Part shown: piece by piece, positions 1 to 8,901 of the stretch
Position numbering within the stretch: position 1 is the stretch's first letter
Layout: each line of letters begins with the position of its first letter
Assembly: GCF_003611275.1 (NCBI RefSeq)
Contig: NZ_CP020694.1
Span: 3,194,001 to 3,258,000, forward strand
Source of the DNA: Sulfitobacter sp. D7
GTDB taxonomy: Bacteria > Pseudomonadota > Alphaproteobacteria > Rhodobacterales > Rhodobacteraceae
DNA: 64,000 nucleotides
Reading direction: 5' to 3'
The notes under the pieces: model-generated
Seen by the model: the letters and a program-made list of their open reading frames with translations, nothing else
Told to the model about the DNA's origin: nothing
Databases searched by the model: none
Made by a program: the position numbers and the translations under genes

Positions 1-1
1 T

Positions 2-484
2 GGCTTCGACATCGACTATAAGTTGCTGCGGCAAGAGTTCATGCGCCGCGGCAAGCTGCTGCGCGCCTTCTACTATACCGCATTGCTGGAAAACGATGAG
101 TATTCGCCGATCCGCCCGCTTGTTGACTGGCTGAACTACAACGGCTTTTCCATGGTCACCAAACCGGCCAAGGAATACACCGACAGCATGGGCCGCCGCA
201 AAGTCAAAGGCGACATGGACATCGAACTGGCCGTTGATGCGATGGAACTGGCACCGCGTGTCGACCATATCGTGATCTTTTCCGGCGACGGCGACTTCCG
301 TCCGCTGGTCGAAAGCCTGCAACGCCAAGGCGTGCGCGTTTCTGTCGTGTCGACGATTCGCAGCCAGCCGCCGATGATCTCTGACGATCTGCGTCGCCAA
401 GCCGACAACTTTATCGAGCTTGACGATCTGCGTGATGTCATTGGCCGTCCGCCGCGCGATCCGATCTCGACCTCGCAAGACTAA
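2..484 (+). CDS. NYN domain (LabA/DUF88 family) protein, 5' truncated
   Basis: The reading frame is open to the left edge (GFDIDYKLL precedes the first possible internal start), so the N-terminus lies outside the window. About 160 residues are visible. The end of a PIN-like NYN fold is recognisable: a KGDMDIELAVDAM stretch with acidic residues, then IVIFSGDGDFRPLVESL, which carries the SGDGDF signature with the conserved aspartates, then VRVSVVST. The family consists of predicted metal-dependent ribonucleases; LabA homologues are also linked to regulatory roles. The LabA/DUF88 assignment is firm. The RNA substrate and physiological role are unknown. Confidence 0.85.
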   Translation, partial: GFDIDYKLLRQEFMRRGKLLRAFYYTALLENDEYSPIRPLVDWLNYNGFSMVTKPAKEYTDSMGRRKVKGDMDIELAVDAMELAPRVDHIVIFSGDGDFRPLVESLQRQGVRVSVVSTIRSQPPMISDDLRRQADNFIELDDLRDVIGRPPRDPISTSQD

Positions 485-704
485 GCGCAAACCGCCTTAT
501 TTCCGCCCAAAACCATGTTGCTAGCCGCAGCAGTGGCTTTCTTGTGCCCGGCATCAAGGGGGCAGGCAGACGAATAACAGACCAGTGACAATGGCGTCAC
601 TGGCCTGTGAAATTTCTAAAATACCCCAGGGAAGATACAATACAGCACATGAACCCATGCGTTCCCCTTGATCCCACAGTACCCGTTCCCGTAGAAGTAG
701 ACGA

Positions 705-722
705 CCCCCCGAAAAAGGGGGG
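705..722 (+). promoter_or_regulatory. G/C hairpin in the luxR leader
   Basis: Six C's, a GAAAAA loop and six G's form a perfect 6-bp stem that ends 15 bp before the luxR start codon. It could occlude the weak GAGGGA ribosome-binding region or act as a transcriptional pause or attenuator. There is no U-tract, so it is not a classical terminator. The rest of the 485-737 gap contains no gene I can support; it should hold the luxR promoter. Confidence 0.4.
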
Positions 723-737
723 TTAAAGTGAGGGACG

Positions 738-1475
738 ATGCTTTTCGATGATGCGGTGCGGCTGGAGAAGCTACAGGATGTAGGCAAGCTCTGGGACGGC
801 ATTGTAGAGGCGCTGCGACAGATTGGTTTCACCCACGCCATTCACATCAGCGTCGGGGCAGATTTCAAAGATGCCCAGTTTTTATCCACCATCCCCGACC
901 TTTACGATGATCTCCCCCCCGAGGATGACCCCTTTCTCCACCATTCGTGCACCAGCTATGAAGTCCTGACAATCGGTCAGGCCTTCGTGCACCTTTACCC
1001 CGATGTTACCCCCTCTGAGCATTCGCTGATCGCACGCGCAGGACGGGAAGGTTTGCACGCCGCCTTTGCGGTGCCCATGCGGCTGAAAGGATCAGAACGT
1101 TTCGGTGGCTTCATCATCGGCAATTGGATGGAGGCCGATGAGTTTGAACGGAGCTTTAGCGACGTGGCCGAGGATCTTCGCCTCTTTTGCCTGCTGATGC
1201 ACCGCCGCATCGAAGACCTGACCGGCACCGCCCCGTTACCCCTGCCCGAGACCCCATCGGCCTTTGGCAAACTCAGCCCGCGCGAAGCCGAAGTGGTGAA
1301 CCTGCTGGCCCATGGCTACACCCGCCAGCAAACCGCGCATCGTTGCAACCTCTCGATCCACACCGTCTCGGACTATGCGAAATCGGGCTACCGCAAATTG
1401 GGCATCCGCAACCGGGCGCAGGCCGCCGCCCTCGTTCACGGCACCGCGGGCGAGGCTGCGCCCAAGAAAGGCTGA
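738..1475 (+). CDS. LuxR family regulator (autoinducer-binding-like domain plus HTH), solo
   Basis: The protein has 245 residues, the usual LuxR size. An N-terminal autoinducer-binding-like domain covers about 5-165, and a C-terminal GerE/LuxR HTH about 178-235 (KLSPREAEVVNLLAHGYT, then NLSIHTVSDYAKSGYRKLG). The HTH keeps the conserved Glu, Leu and Gly positions. In the sensor domain the DP pair is present (EDDPF), but the tryptophans normally lining the acyl-homoserine-lactone pocket are not where expected. The only clear Trp residues are W19 and a later NWMEADEF. No luxI lies in the window, so this is an orphan or solo regulator with uncertain ligand. GAGGGA lies just upstream of the ATG, preceded by a G/C hairpin. 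Confidence 0.85.
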   Translation: MLFDDAVRLEKLQDVGKLWDGIVEALRQIGFTHAIHISVGADFKDAQFLSTIPDLYDDLPPEDDPFLHHSCTSYEVLTIGQAFVHLYPDVTPSEHSLIARAGREGLHAAFAVPMRLKGSERFGGFIIGNWMEADEFERSFSDVAEDLRLFCLLMHRRIEDLTGTAPLPLPETPSAFGKLSPREAEVVNLLAHGYTRQQTAHRCNLSIHTVSDYAKSGYRKLGIRNRAQAAALVHGTAGEAAPKKG

Positions 1476-1535
1476 CGGGCTGGACGAAGAGCGCCCAAGC
1501 CCTTACCTCTGCGCCAAGCCGTTCGGAGACTTCGC

Positions 1536-2486
1536 ATGACCAACACGCCCCTGACCCTCTACCTCGCCGCGCCGCGCGGATTCTGCGCGGGCGTGGACCG
1601 GGCGATCAAGATCGTCGAAATGGCGCTCGAGAAATGGGGCGCCCCAGTCTATGTGCGCCATGAGATCGTGCACAACAAATTCGTCGTCGACGGGCTGCGC
1701 GACAAGGGCGCGGTCTTTGTCGAGGAACTCTCCGAATGCCCCGACGACCGTCCGGTGATCTTTTCCGCCCATGGCGTGCCGAAATCCGTGCCCTCGGCGG
1801 CGCAGGCGCGCAATATGATCTATGTCGATGCCACCTGCCCACTGGTCTCCAAGGTCCATATCGAAGCACAGCGCCATGCCGATGCAGGGCTGCAGATCAT
1901 TATGATCGGCCACGCGGGCCACCCTGAGACGGTCGGCACCATGGGCCAACTGCCCGACGGCGATGTGTTGCTTGTTGAAACCCCCGACGATGTGGCCGGG
2001 GTCGCCGTGCGTGATGAGGCGCAGCTGGCCTATGTCACCCAGACCACGCTCAGCGTCGATGACACCGCCGATATCGTCGCAGCCCTTCAGGCGCGGTTCC
2101 CATCCATCATCGGCCCGCATAAAGAAGACATCTGCTACGCCACCACCAACCGTCAGGAAGCCGTCAAAGCCATGGCGCCCAAATGCGACGCGATGCTGGT
2201 GGTCGGCGCGCCGAATTCATCGAACTCCAAACGTCTGGTCGAAGTCGGTGCCCGTGCGGGCTGCGCCTATGCGCAACTGGTGCAACGTGCGGACGACATT
2301 GATTGGCGCGCGCTTGATGGGATCGGCAGCATCGGCATCACGGCGGGCGCATCGGCCCCCGAAGTGCTGATCAACGAAGTGATCGACGCCTTCAAAGCGC
2401 GCTATGACGTGACCACCGAACTGGTCGAAACCGCGCAGGAAAACGTCGAGTTCAAGGTGCCCCGCGTCTTGCGCCAACCCGCCTGA
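1536..2486 (+). CDS. ispH: 4-hydroxy-3-methylbut-2-enyl diphosphate reductase
   Basis: This enzyme makes IPP and DMAPP from HMBPP in the last step of the MEP isoprenoid pathway, using a [4Fe-4S] cluster in the cytosol. The three cluster cysteines are visible at C17 ([12 protein letters not shown]), C101 ([11 protein letters not shown]) and C200 ([11 protein letters not shown]). The substrate-binding histidines of EIVHNKFV (H46) and FSAHGVP (H79) are also present. At 316 residues it matches the family. The ATG follows a GGAGACTTCGC ribosome-binding region. rnhA follows 55 bp downstream on the same strand, possibly in one transcript. Confidence 0.97.
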   Translation: MTNTPLTLYLAAPRGFCAGVDRAIKIVEMALEKWGAPVYVRHEIVHNKFVVDGLRDKGAVFVEELSECPDDRPVIFSAHGVPKSVPSAAQARNMIYVDATCPLVSKVHIEAQRHADAGLQIIMIGHAGHPETVGTMGQLPDGDVLLVETPDDVAGVAVRDEAQLAYVTQTTLSVDDTADIVAALQARFPSIIGPHKEDICYATTNRQEAVKAMAPKCDAMLVVGAPNSSNSKRLVEVGARAGCAYAQLVQRADDIDWRALDGIGSIGITAGASAPEVLINEVIDAFKARYDVTTELVETAQENVEFKVPRVLRQPA

Positions 2487-2541
2487 TTGACCGCCGCGCG
2501 CCAGCCGCCTAAACCGCGTTGAAACCGCGACGGGAGCCGAC

Positions 2542-3006
2542 ATGCCAGACCTTTACGCCTACACAGACGGAGCCTGCTCAGGCAATCCCGGCCCCGGTGG
2601 CTGGGGCGTGTTGATGCGCGCCATGGACGGCGACAAGATCGTCAAGGAACGCGAGTTGAAGGGCGGCGAGGCGCAAACCACCAACAACCGCATGGAACTG
2701 ATGGCCGCGATCTCGGCGCTGGAATCGCTCAGCCGCGCCACTGAGATCACCATCGTGACCGACAGCAACTACGTCAAAAACGGCATCACCGGTTGGATCT
2801 TTGGCTGGAAGAAAAACGGCTGGAAGAACGCCGCCAAAAAACCCGTGAAAAACGCGGAGCTTTGGCAACGGCTGGACGCGGCGAACGCGCGGCACAATGT
2901 GACGTGGAAATGGGTCAAAGGTCACGCCGGCCACCCCGAAAACGAACGCGCCGATGAACTGGCCCGCGCCGGCATGGCCCCCTTCAAACCGGGCGGCAAA
3001 AAGTGA
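2542..3006 (+). CDS. rnhA: Ribonuclease HI
   Basis: The enzyme degrades the RNA strand of RNA/DNA hybrids (R-loops, primers). At 154 residues it is the E. coli RNase HI size. The DEDD catalytic residues are D9 ([14 protein letters not shown]), E52 (NNRMELMA), D74 (TDSNYV) and D138 (NERADELA), with the accessory H128 in VKGHAGH. A GGGAGCC motif precedes the ATG. The stop codon overlaps the GTG start of the next gene by 4 bp, so the two are probably translationally coupled. Confidence 0.97.
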   Translation: MPDLYAYTDGACSGNPGPGGWGVLMRAMDGDKIVKERELKGGEAQTTNNRMELMAAISALESLSRATEITIVTDSNYVKNGITGWIFGWKKNGWKNAAKKPVKNAELWQRLDAANARHNVTWKWVKGHAGHPENERADELARAGMAPFKPGGKK

Positions 3007-3626
3007 GCCTGCTGGCCCTGCTCGACTACGCCGCCGTGCTGGTCTTTGCCATCACCGGCGCGCTAGTGGCCAGCCGCGCGCAGCTTGATATCGTGGGCTT
3101 TGCCTTTATCGCCTGCCTGACCGCCGTGGGCGGCGGCACGATCCGCGACCTCCTGCTCGACCGCAACCCGATCTTTTGGATAGAAACGCCCAGTATGCTC
3201 GGCGTGGCCATCGTGGCGGCGCTGGTGGTGTTTTTCACCGCGCATCTTCTGGAAAGCCGCTTTCGCACGTTGATCTGGCTCGACAGTCTGGCGCTTGCAG
3301 TCGCTGTTGCGGCGGGGGTCGGCGTGGCAATGTCTCAAGAACAGTCAGCCGCCATTATCATTGTCATGGGTATGATCACCGGCTGCATGGGCGGGTTGAT
3401 GCGCGATGTGGTGGTGGGCCAATTGCCACTGGTGCTGACGCAAGGCGAACTCTACGCCACTGCGGCGCTCTCCGGTGCCGCTGTGGCCGTGCTGCTGGCG
3501 CCTTATTTCGACGGGACGCTCTACCCGCTATTGGCCTGCGCCGCCACCACTTGGGTGCTGCGCGCCGGATCGCTTTATTTCGGCTGGCACCTGCCGGTCT
3601 ACAAAAGCACCCCGCCGAAAAGCTGA
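3003..3626 (+). CDS. Trimeric intracellular cation (TRIC) channel family membrane protein
   Basis: This is a 207-residue inner-membrane protein with about six or seven hydrophobic helices in two internal repeats, each containing the family pattern ([16 protein letters not shown] near 40-55, and [16 protein letters not shown] near 125-140). These glycine-rich GGG-x-R-D motifs identify the UPF0126/YicG group, whose structurally characterised members are trimeric cation channels. It starts with GTG inside the rnhA stop (GTGA overlap). The ion and the physiological role here are not known. It converges on fmt, with 4 bp between the two genes. Confidence 0.88.
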   Translation: MSLLALLDYAAVLVFAITGALVASRAQLDIVGFAFIACLTAVGGGTIRDLLLDRNPIFWIETPSMLGVAIVAALVVFFTAHLLESRFRTLIWLDSLALAVAVAAGVGVAMSQEQSAAIIIVMGMITGCMGGLMRDVVVGQLPLVLTQGELYATAALSGAAVAVLLAPYFDGTLYPLLACAATTWVLRAGSLYFGWHLPVYKSTPPKS

Positions 3627-3630
3627 GCGC

Positions 3631-4545
3631 TTAAGCGGCGCTCAGGTTAGTGCCGACCGGGATCTGCGCGCCGCGCTGAAACACATCCGCCTCCTGCACG
3701 CCCTTGCCCGCGCGCTGCAACCGCGTGAGCCGCACCGCACCGTCGCCGCAAGCGATGCGCAGGTCATCTGACAGCACCTCGCCCGCCGCGCCGGTGCCTT
3801 CGTCCAGCACCGATCCCAGCACCTTCACCCGCTGGCCGTCGATTTCGAACCACGCGCCGGGAAAGGGCGACAGGCCCCGGATCAGCCGGTCTACCTCAAC
3901 CGCCGGGCGGGCCCAGTCGATGCGCGCCTCGGCCTTGTCGATCTTGGCGGCATAGGTCACGCCCTCGTCGGGCTGAGGCTGGGGGGGCAGGTCCGACAAC
4001 CGCGACAGCGCCTTGTTGATCGCCACCGCGCCTATGGCGCTCAGCCGGTCGTGCAATTCGGCCGTGGTCTCGGCCGCGCCGATCTCGGTCTCTTCGCAGA
4101 GCAGCACGGGCCCAGTGTCCAACCCCGCTTCCATCTGCATGATGCAAACGCCGGTCTTTTCATCCCCCGCCATGATCGCACGGTGAATGGGCGCCGCCCC
4201 GCGCCAGCGCGGCAGCAGGCTTGCGTGGATGTTCAGGCAGCCCCGTTTCGGCGCGTCCAGAATGACCTGCGGCAAGATCAGACCGTAGGCCACGACCACC
4301 GCCGCATCTGCGTCAAGCTCGGCGAATTCTTCCTGCGGTTCGGGGTGTTTAAGCGACACCGGATGCCGCACCAGCAGGCCAATCTCTTCGGCGCGTTGCT
4401 GCACCGGGCTGGGGCGGGGTTTCTTGCCCCGGCCCGCAGGGCGTGGTGGCTGGCAATAGACGGCGCAGATGTCATGCCCCGCCTGCACCAGCGCATCGAG
4501 TATCGGCACCGAAAAATCGGGCGTGCCCATAAAGATCAGTCGCAT
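3631..4545 (-). CDS. fmt: Methionyl-tRNA formyltransferase
   Basis: The enzyme formylates initiator Met-tRNA using 10-formyl-tetrahydrofolate. It has 304 residues, near the normal length. The N-terminal Rossmann-like formyltransferase domain begins [19 protein letters not shown]. The [18 protein letters not shown] block carries the formyl-THF site (N-H pair in [10 protein letters not shown]), and a C-terminal OB-like tRNA-binding domain starts at about residue 205. It is the last gene of a minus-strand cluster with three peptide-deformylase-family genes. Formylation and deformylation of N-terminal Met are thus encoded together, as in many bacteria. Confidence 0.97.
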   Translation of the reverse strand: MRLIFMGTPDFSVPILDALVQAGHDICAVYCQPPRPAGRGKKPRPSPVQQRAEEIGLLVRHPVSLKHPEPQEEFAELDADAAVVVAYGLILPQVILDAPKRGCLNIHASLLPRWRGAAPIHRAIMAGDEKTGVCIMQMEAGLDTGPVLLCEETEIGAAETTAELHDRLSAIGAVAINKALSRLSDLPPQPQPDEGVTYAAKIDKAEARIDWARPAVEVDRLIRGLSPFPGAWFEIDGQRVKVLGSVLDEGTGAAGEVLSDDLRIACGDGAVRLTRLQRAGKGVQEADVFQRGAQIPVGTNLSAA

Positions 4546-4581
4546 CTGTTCACTCCTGAAGGACGGGCAGCCCCGAGGCCG

Positions 4582-5079
4582 TCAGCCGCCCAGTTTGCGC
4601 GCCTTGCGCAACAGCATGTCGCGCTTGGTTTTGCTGAGGTTATCGAAATACATCTTGCCCGCCAGATGGTCGATCTGGTGTTGGACACTGACCGCCTCCA
4701 GCCCGACGAAATCGCGTTCGACCTCTGCCCCCGTCTCATCAAGGAACCGCACCTTCACGCCGCGAGGGCGGCGGATCACGGCGCTGAAACCGGGCAGGTT
4801 CGGGCTGGCTTCCTCATAAGGGTGCAGCACGGCAGAGGCGTCTATAATCACCGGGTTTGCCAAACGGATGCGCTTGTTGCGTGCCTCGGAGGCATCGACC
4901 ACCGCGACCTGCAACATCACCCCAATCTGCGGCGCGGCAAGGCCGACGCCGGGCATGGCGTCCATCGTCTCGATCATATCGTCCCAAAGGGTGCGAATTT
5001 CATCCGTCACCGCCTCAATGGGTTCGGCGGGGCTGCGTAGGCGTTTGTCGGGCCATGCAACGTAGCGGCGTAGGGTCAT
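4582..5079 (-). CDS. Peptide deformylase-like protein, catalytic residues substituted
   Basis: This 165-residue member of the polypeptide deformylase family is third in a tandem of paralogues. Motif 1 is intact (GVGLAAPQ, 44-51). In motif 2 the metal-binding EGCLS is replaced by EASPN (90-94), so the ligand cysteine becomes Ser92. In motif 3 HExxDH becomes HQIDH (134-138), so the general-base glutamate becomes Gln135. Both losses argue against normal Fe/Zn deformylase activity. It overlaps the preceding paralogue by ATGA and lies 36 bp before fmt, so it is co-transcribed and maintained as an intact frame. A binding or regulatory role is possible but unproven. Confidence 0.9.
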   Translation of the reverse strand: MTLRRYVAWPDKRLRSPAEPIEAVTDEIRTLWDDMIETMDAMPGVGLAAPQIGVMLQVAVVDASEARNKRIRLANPVIIDASAVLHPYEEASPNLPGFSAVIRRPRGVKVRFLDETGAEVERDFVGLEAVSVQHQIDHLAGKMYFDNLSKTKRDMLLRKARKLGG

Positions 5080-5573
5080 TGGGCTTCAAACTCCGCAATC
5101 TTGGCAGCGCGGGTTTCCGCATCCAGATGATCGAATGTCACCACGCCATCAAGGTGGTCCATCTCATGCTGCGCGATCAACGCGGCAGCGCCCTCAAAGC
5201 TCTGCACATAGCGGCCCCCATTCAGCCCGGTCCAAACCATCTGCACCTGCGACGGACGGGAAATGTCGGTGCTGATGCCGGGGATGCTCAGGCAGCCTTC
5301 GGTATTGGTCACACGCTCTTCGCCGATCTCTTGAAACATCGGGTTGATGCAAACCAGTGGGTCCGATTTATTCTCTTTCCAGCCCGCATCCATCACAAAC
5401 AGGCGCAGCATCGCGCCGACTTGCGGCCCGGCCAAGCCGCGCCCCGGGGTGGCATACATCGTTTCCAACTTATCGGCAGCAAGCTGCTCGATCTCAGGCG
5501 TGATTTCTTCAATCGGCGCGCAGATCTCGGCCAGACGTGGGTCGGGCCAGCGGAGAACCTCTAGCACACTCAT
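5076..5573 (-). CDS. def: Peptide deformylase (second paralogue)
   Basis: It removes the formyl group from nascent N-terminal fMet, as a cytosolic metalloenzyme at the ribosome. The protein has 165 residues. Motif 1 is GRGLAGPQ (44-51, Gly in place of the usual second Ala), motif 2 EGCLS (92-96, metal Cys94) and motif 3 HEMDH (136-140, metal histidines and catalytic Glu137). All catalytic residues are present, so activity is expected. It is linked by 4-bp ATGA overlaps to the def genes on both sides. The motif 1 change suggests a divergent but functional isozyme. Confidence 0.93.
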   Translation of the reverse strand: MSVLEVLRWPDPRLAEICAPIEEITPEIEQLAADKLETMYATPGRGLAGPQVGAMLRLFVMDAGWKENKSDPLVCINPMFQEIGEERVTNTEGCLSIPGISTDISRPSQVQMVWTGLNGGRYVQSFEGAAALIAQHEMDHLDGVVTFDHLDAETRAAKIAEFEAQ

Positions 5574-6097
5574 TCGCGCGCCAGCTCACGCTTGAGCTTG
5601 ACCATCTTGCGGGTGATCATCTGGCGCCTCAGGGGCTTGAGGTAGTCAATGAACAGCTTTCCATCGAGGTGGTCAATCTCATGCTGCACACAGGTTGCCC
5701 AGAGGCCGTCAAACGCCTCCTGCTGCTCTTTGCCGTCGCGGTCGAGCCAGCGGACCTCAACCTCAGCCGGGCGGGTCACATCGGCGTATTGCTCAGGAAT
5801 GCTCAGGCAGCCTTCCTCATAGGTGCTGAGGTCATCCGAAGAAGCCACGATCTCAGGGTTGAACATCAACAGCGGGCGCGGCGCTTCGCCCTCTTCTTTG
5901 ACGCAATCGAGCACGATGACACGGCTCAGCACGCCGATCTGCGGCGCGGCAAGGCCGATGCCCGGCGCGTCATACATGGTGGTCAACATATCATCGCCCA
6001 GCACGCGCAACTCGTCGCTGAGATCAGTGACGGGGGCTGCGGCTTTCTTGAGCCGTGGGTCGGGGTGCAAAAGGATCGGGCGTTTCATCCCGCTCAT
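5570..6097 (-). CDS. def: Peptide deformylase (canonical, first of three)
   Basis: The protein has 175 residues with all three deformylase motifs intact: GIGLAAPQ (46-53), EGCLS (95-99, ligand Cys97) and HEIDH (139-143, with catalytic Glu140). It begins MKRPILLHPDPRLKK from the second Met, or MSGMKR from the annotated ATG. It is the promoter-proximal gene of def-def-PDF-like-fmt on the minus strand and is the best candidate for the housekeeping deformylase. The divergent C-S lyase gene starts 87 bp away, so the promoters of both units lie in 6098-6184. Confidence 0.96.
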   Translation of the reverse strand: MSGMKRPILLHPDPRLKKAAAPVTDLSDELRVLGDDMLTTMYDAPGIGLAAPQIGVLSRVIVLDCVKEEGEAPRPLLMFNPEIVASSDDLSTYEEGCLSIPEQYADVTRPAEVEVRWLDRDGKEQQEAFDGLWATCVQHEIDHLDGKLFIDYLKPLRRQMITRKMVKLKRELARE

Positions 6098-6184
6098 TTA
6101 GGCCATGCCCGGGCATCGCGCAACCGGGGGCTTGCAGCGCCTGCGGCAGCCGTTAGCTTGGCCGCAATATCAGGAGAGACCAGC

Positions 6185-7354
6185 ATGAGCTTTGACGACA
6201 TCATCGACCGGCGCGGCACCCATTGTGCGAAATGGGACAAGATGGAAGCGATCTATGGCGTGCCCGCGGACAGCGGCATCGCCATGTGGGTGGCCGACAT
6301 GGATTTCCGCCCCCCGCAGGTGGTGCAGGACGCGCTTCAGGCCCAGATCGACCACGGGGTGCACGGGTATTTCGGCGACGACAGCGAATACCTTGCCGCG
6401 ATCCAATGGTGGATGGAAAACCGTCACGGCTGGAAGGTCGACGCCGATGCGATCTTTACCACCCACGGTCTGGTGAACGGCACCGCGATGTGCGTTGATG
6501 CGTTCACGCAGCCCGGCGATGGCGTCGTGCTGTTCACCCCGGTCTATCACGCCTTCGCCCGCGTGATTAACGCCGCCGAGCGGCGCGTGGTAGAATGCCC
6601 GCTGACCAATGCCTCGGGCCGCTACGAGATGGATTTCGACGCCTATGACGCCCTGATGACCGGGGATGAGAAAATGGTGATCCTCTGCTCGCCGCATAAC
6701 CCCGGCGGGCGTGTCTGGAGCCGCGAAGAACTGCAAGGCGTGGCCGATTTCGCCAAGCGGCACGATCTGGTGCTGGTCTCGGATGAAATCCACCACGATC
6801 TGGTGATGCCGGGGCACAAGCACATCCCCATGGCGCATATCGGCGGAATCGAAGACCGTCTGGTGATGATGACCGCCACGACCAAGACTTTCAACATCGC
6901 CGGCGGCCATACCGGGAACGTCATCATTCACGACCCCAAGCTGCGCCAACGCTTCGCCCAGCGCATGGCGGCTTTGGGCGTCTCGGCGAACTCCTTCGGG
7001 CTGATCATGGCAACGGCGGCCTATTCCCCCGAGGGTGCAGCGTGGGTGGATGAACTGACCGCCTATCTGGACGGAAACCGGCAGATCTTCGATGACGCGG
7101 TGAACGCGATTCCGGGGCTAGGTTCGATGCCGCTGGAATCGACCTATCTGGCTTGGGTGGACTTTTCGGGCACAGGGATGGACCCGGCGGAGTTTCAGAA
7201 ACGTGTCGAGAAAAGCGCCGCCATCGCAGCCAACCACGGCGCCACCTTCGGCACCGGGGGCGAAAGCTTCCTGCGCTTCAACCTCGCCACGCCACGCGCG
7301 CGGGTCGAGGAAGCTTGCGACCGGCTCGTCAAAGCTTTCAGCGATCTACAATAA
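6185..7354 (+). CDS. MalY/PatB-type PLP-dependent C-S lyase / aminotransferase
   Basis: This is a 389-residue fold-type I PLP enzyme. An AMWVADMDFRPP start block, CSPHNPGGRVWSREEL (about 160-175), a VSDEIHHDLV aspartate motif and the PLP-lysine region TTKTFNIAGGHTGN match the MalY/PatB (cystathionine beta-lyase) group. Members cleave cystathionine or other cysteine S-conjugates. In marine relatives this could release thiols from organosulfur compounds, but the substrate is not visible in the sequence. I placed the start at the ATG after CAGGAGAGACCAGC, a good ribosome-binding site; the frame is open further upstream, but that part lies antisense to def. Confidence 0.9.
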   Translation: MSFDDIIDRRGTHCAKWDKMEAIYGVPADSGIAMWVADMDFRPPQVVQDALQAQIDHGVHGYFGDDSEYLAAIQWWMENRHGWKVDADAIFTTHGLVNGTAMCVDAFTQPGDGVVLFTPVYHAFARVINAAERRVVECPLTNASGRYEMDFDAYDALMTGDEKMVILCSPHNPGGRVWSREELQGVADFAKRHDLVLVSDEIHHDLVMPGHKHIPMAHIGGIEDRLVMMTATTKTFNIAGGHTGNVIIHDPKLRQRFAQRMAALGVSANSFGLIMATAAYSPEGAAWVDELTAYLDGNRQIFDDAVNAIPGLGSMPLESTYLAWVDFSGTGMDPAEFQKRVEKSAAIAANHGATFGTGGESFLRFNLATPRARVEEACDRLVKAFSDLQ

Positions 7355-7367
7355 TCGGAAAATGGCG

Positions 7368-7386
7368 CGGCGGGACTGGCCCGCCG
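7368..7386. terminator. Possible terminator hairpin between converging genes
   Basis: CGGCGGG and CCCGCCG flank a 5-nt loop (ACTGG) just after the PatB-type gene and before the 3' end of the opposing gene. The 7-bp GC stem could end transcription of either gene. There is no clear U-tract, so support is limited. Confidence 0.4.
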
Positions 7387-7396
7387 TGTCGCCCTT

Positions 7397-7753
7397 TCAG
7401 GCGCGGCCGTCTTCGATCAGCCCCAGTGGCGCATCGGCGGGACGCTCGAAATCAAGCGGCGGACGGTCTGCCACGGCGGTCGCGCGTTTGAACTCATAAC
7501 GCATTTCGCCCGCTTCTTCCTCGCTCGCCACGATGAGACATTGGAACAGATGCAGGCTGCCATCATAAAGATCGACCAGCCCGCGCAGCTTGGGCGCATC
7601 TGCCGCATCGACGGAAAAACCGGTCTTCCACATACGCAGCACCCGGTAGACATCACCGCCCACCTCAAGCCGCAGGCGCGCGCCTTTGCGCAGGCTTGCC
7701 ATACGCGCAGCATCAAGCCCCGCCTGTATCTCTTTCGACAGAAATTCTTCCAT
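7397..7753 (-). CDS. Conserved hypothetical protein, possibly PilZ-like beta-barrel
   Basis: The 118-residue soluble protein starts MEEFLSKEIQ. I chose this ATG because a G6 run lies 6 nt upstream; an ATG 6 bp earlier has no spacing from it. A helical N-terminus is followed by RKGARLRLEVGGDVYRVLRMWKTGFSVD and a strand-rich remainder ending in an acidic tail. The arrangement of basic residues, then strands, then GFSVD loosely resembles a PilZ domain, but the RxxxR and [DN]xSxxG motifs are not convincing. No function is assigned. Nothing larger is encoded between it and the transferase gene at 7927. Confidence 0.65.
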   Translation of the reverse strand: MEEFLSKEIQAGLDAARMASLRKGARLRLEVGGDVYRVLRMWKTGFSVDAADAPKLRGLVDLYDGSLHLFQCLIVASEEEAGEMRYEFKRATAVADRPPLDFERPADAPLGLIEDGRA

Positions 7754-7926
7754 GATCATCCCCCCGCTAATGCCTTCTAAGCTGGGCTAAAACGTAGAAA
7801 ATTCAAGTTAAGATTTGATGACGTTTGGGCAGTCTGCGCCAGCGCAGGGCGGCTGCGCGCGCATGAAGATGTGCAGGTCGCATGCGCTGCCCTAGATATA
7901 TCCTCAAATATGCAAAGGAGAACAAG

Positions 7927-8901
7927 ATGGGCCTATTGGTTGACGGAAAATGGCAAGACAAATGGTATGATACCAAATCCTCAGGCGGCAAGTTTGAGCG
8001 CGCCGCAGCGAAGTTTCGCAACTGGGTAACCGCCGATGGCAGCGCCGGCCCCAGCGGCGACGGCGGGTTCAAAGCAGAATCGGGCCGCTATCACCTCTAT
8101 GTCAGCTATGCCTGCCCTTGGGCGCATCGCGCGCTGATCTTCCGCCAATTGAAGGGGCTGGAGGATCACATCGGCGTGTCGGTCGTACACCCCGATATGC
8201 TGGGCGAAGGCTGGACCTTTGATGGTGACTTCCCCGGCGCCACTGGCGATACCCTCTTTGGCCTGCCCTATGCCCGCGACATCTATACCCGTGCCGATCC
8301 CAATTTCACGGGCCGCGTCACCGTGCCGATCCTCTGGGACAAAGAGCGCGAGACCATCGTGAGCAACGAGAGCGCCGAGATCATCCGCATGTTCAACAGC
8401 GCCTTTGATGAGCTGACCGGCAACAGCGATGACTACCACCCCGCCGCGCTGCACGACCGCATCAAAGAGGTGAACGCCCGCGTCTATGACACGCTGAACA
8501 ATGGCGTCTACAAATCCGGTTTCGCCACCACGCAGGAGGCCTATGACGCCGCCGTGCATCCGCTCTTCGACACATTGGATTGGATCGAAGACATCCTATC
8601 GCAAAACCGCTACCTTGCAGGCGACAAGATGACCGAGGCCGACTGGCGGCTCTTCACCACGCTGGTGCGCTTCGACAAGGTCTATCACCTGCACTTCAAG
8701 TGTAACCGCAAACGGATCGTCGATTACCAGAACATCTGGGCCTATACGCGCGAACTCTATCAGGTGCCGGGCGTGGCCGAGACGGTGAACTTCGACCATA
8801 TCGTGCGGCACTACCACTACAGCCACGACACGATTAACCCGCATCGGATCATCCCGATCAACCCGGTGCTGGATTTCGACGCGCCGCACGGGCGCGGCTG
8901 A
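7927..8901 (+). CDS. Glutathione S-transferase, glutathionyl-hydroquinone reductase type (YqjG/ECM4-like)
   Basis: The 324-residue Xi-class GST has an N-terminal thioredoxin-like domain containing SYACPWAHRALIFR. The Cys of CPWAH is the nucleophile that takes glutathione from glutathionyl-hydroquinones. A C-terminal all-helical domain follows, with LAGDKMTEADWRLFTTLVRFD. The length and the YxCPWAHR signature separate it from ordinary GSTs. The start is the ATG 6 nt after AAGGAG; an earlier in-frame ATG (7882) has no such site. It probably acts in quinone detoxification or recycling, in the cytosol. Confidence 0.93.
   Translation: MGLLVDGKWQDKWYDTKSSGGKFERAAAKFRNWVTADGSAGPSGDGGFKAESGRYHLYVSYACPWAHRALIFRQLKGLEDHIGVSVVHPDMLGEGWTFDGDFPGATGDTLFGLPYARDIYTRADPNFTGRVTVPILWDKERETIVSNESAEIIRMFNSAFDELTGNSDDYHPAALHDRIKEVNARVYDTLNNGVYKSGFATTQEAYDAAVHPLFDTLDWIEDILSQNRYLAGDKMTEADWRLFTTLVRFDKVYHLHFKCNRKRIVDYQNIWAYTRELYQVPGVAETVNFDHIVRHYHYSHDTINPHRIIPINPVLDFDAPHGRG

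Noticed and set aside
5537..6184. Upstream extension of the PatB/MalY-type gene
   Set aside because: The extra 216 codons lie opposite the def genes and lack similarity; the ATG at 6185 has a good ribosome-binding site and starts the family homology.
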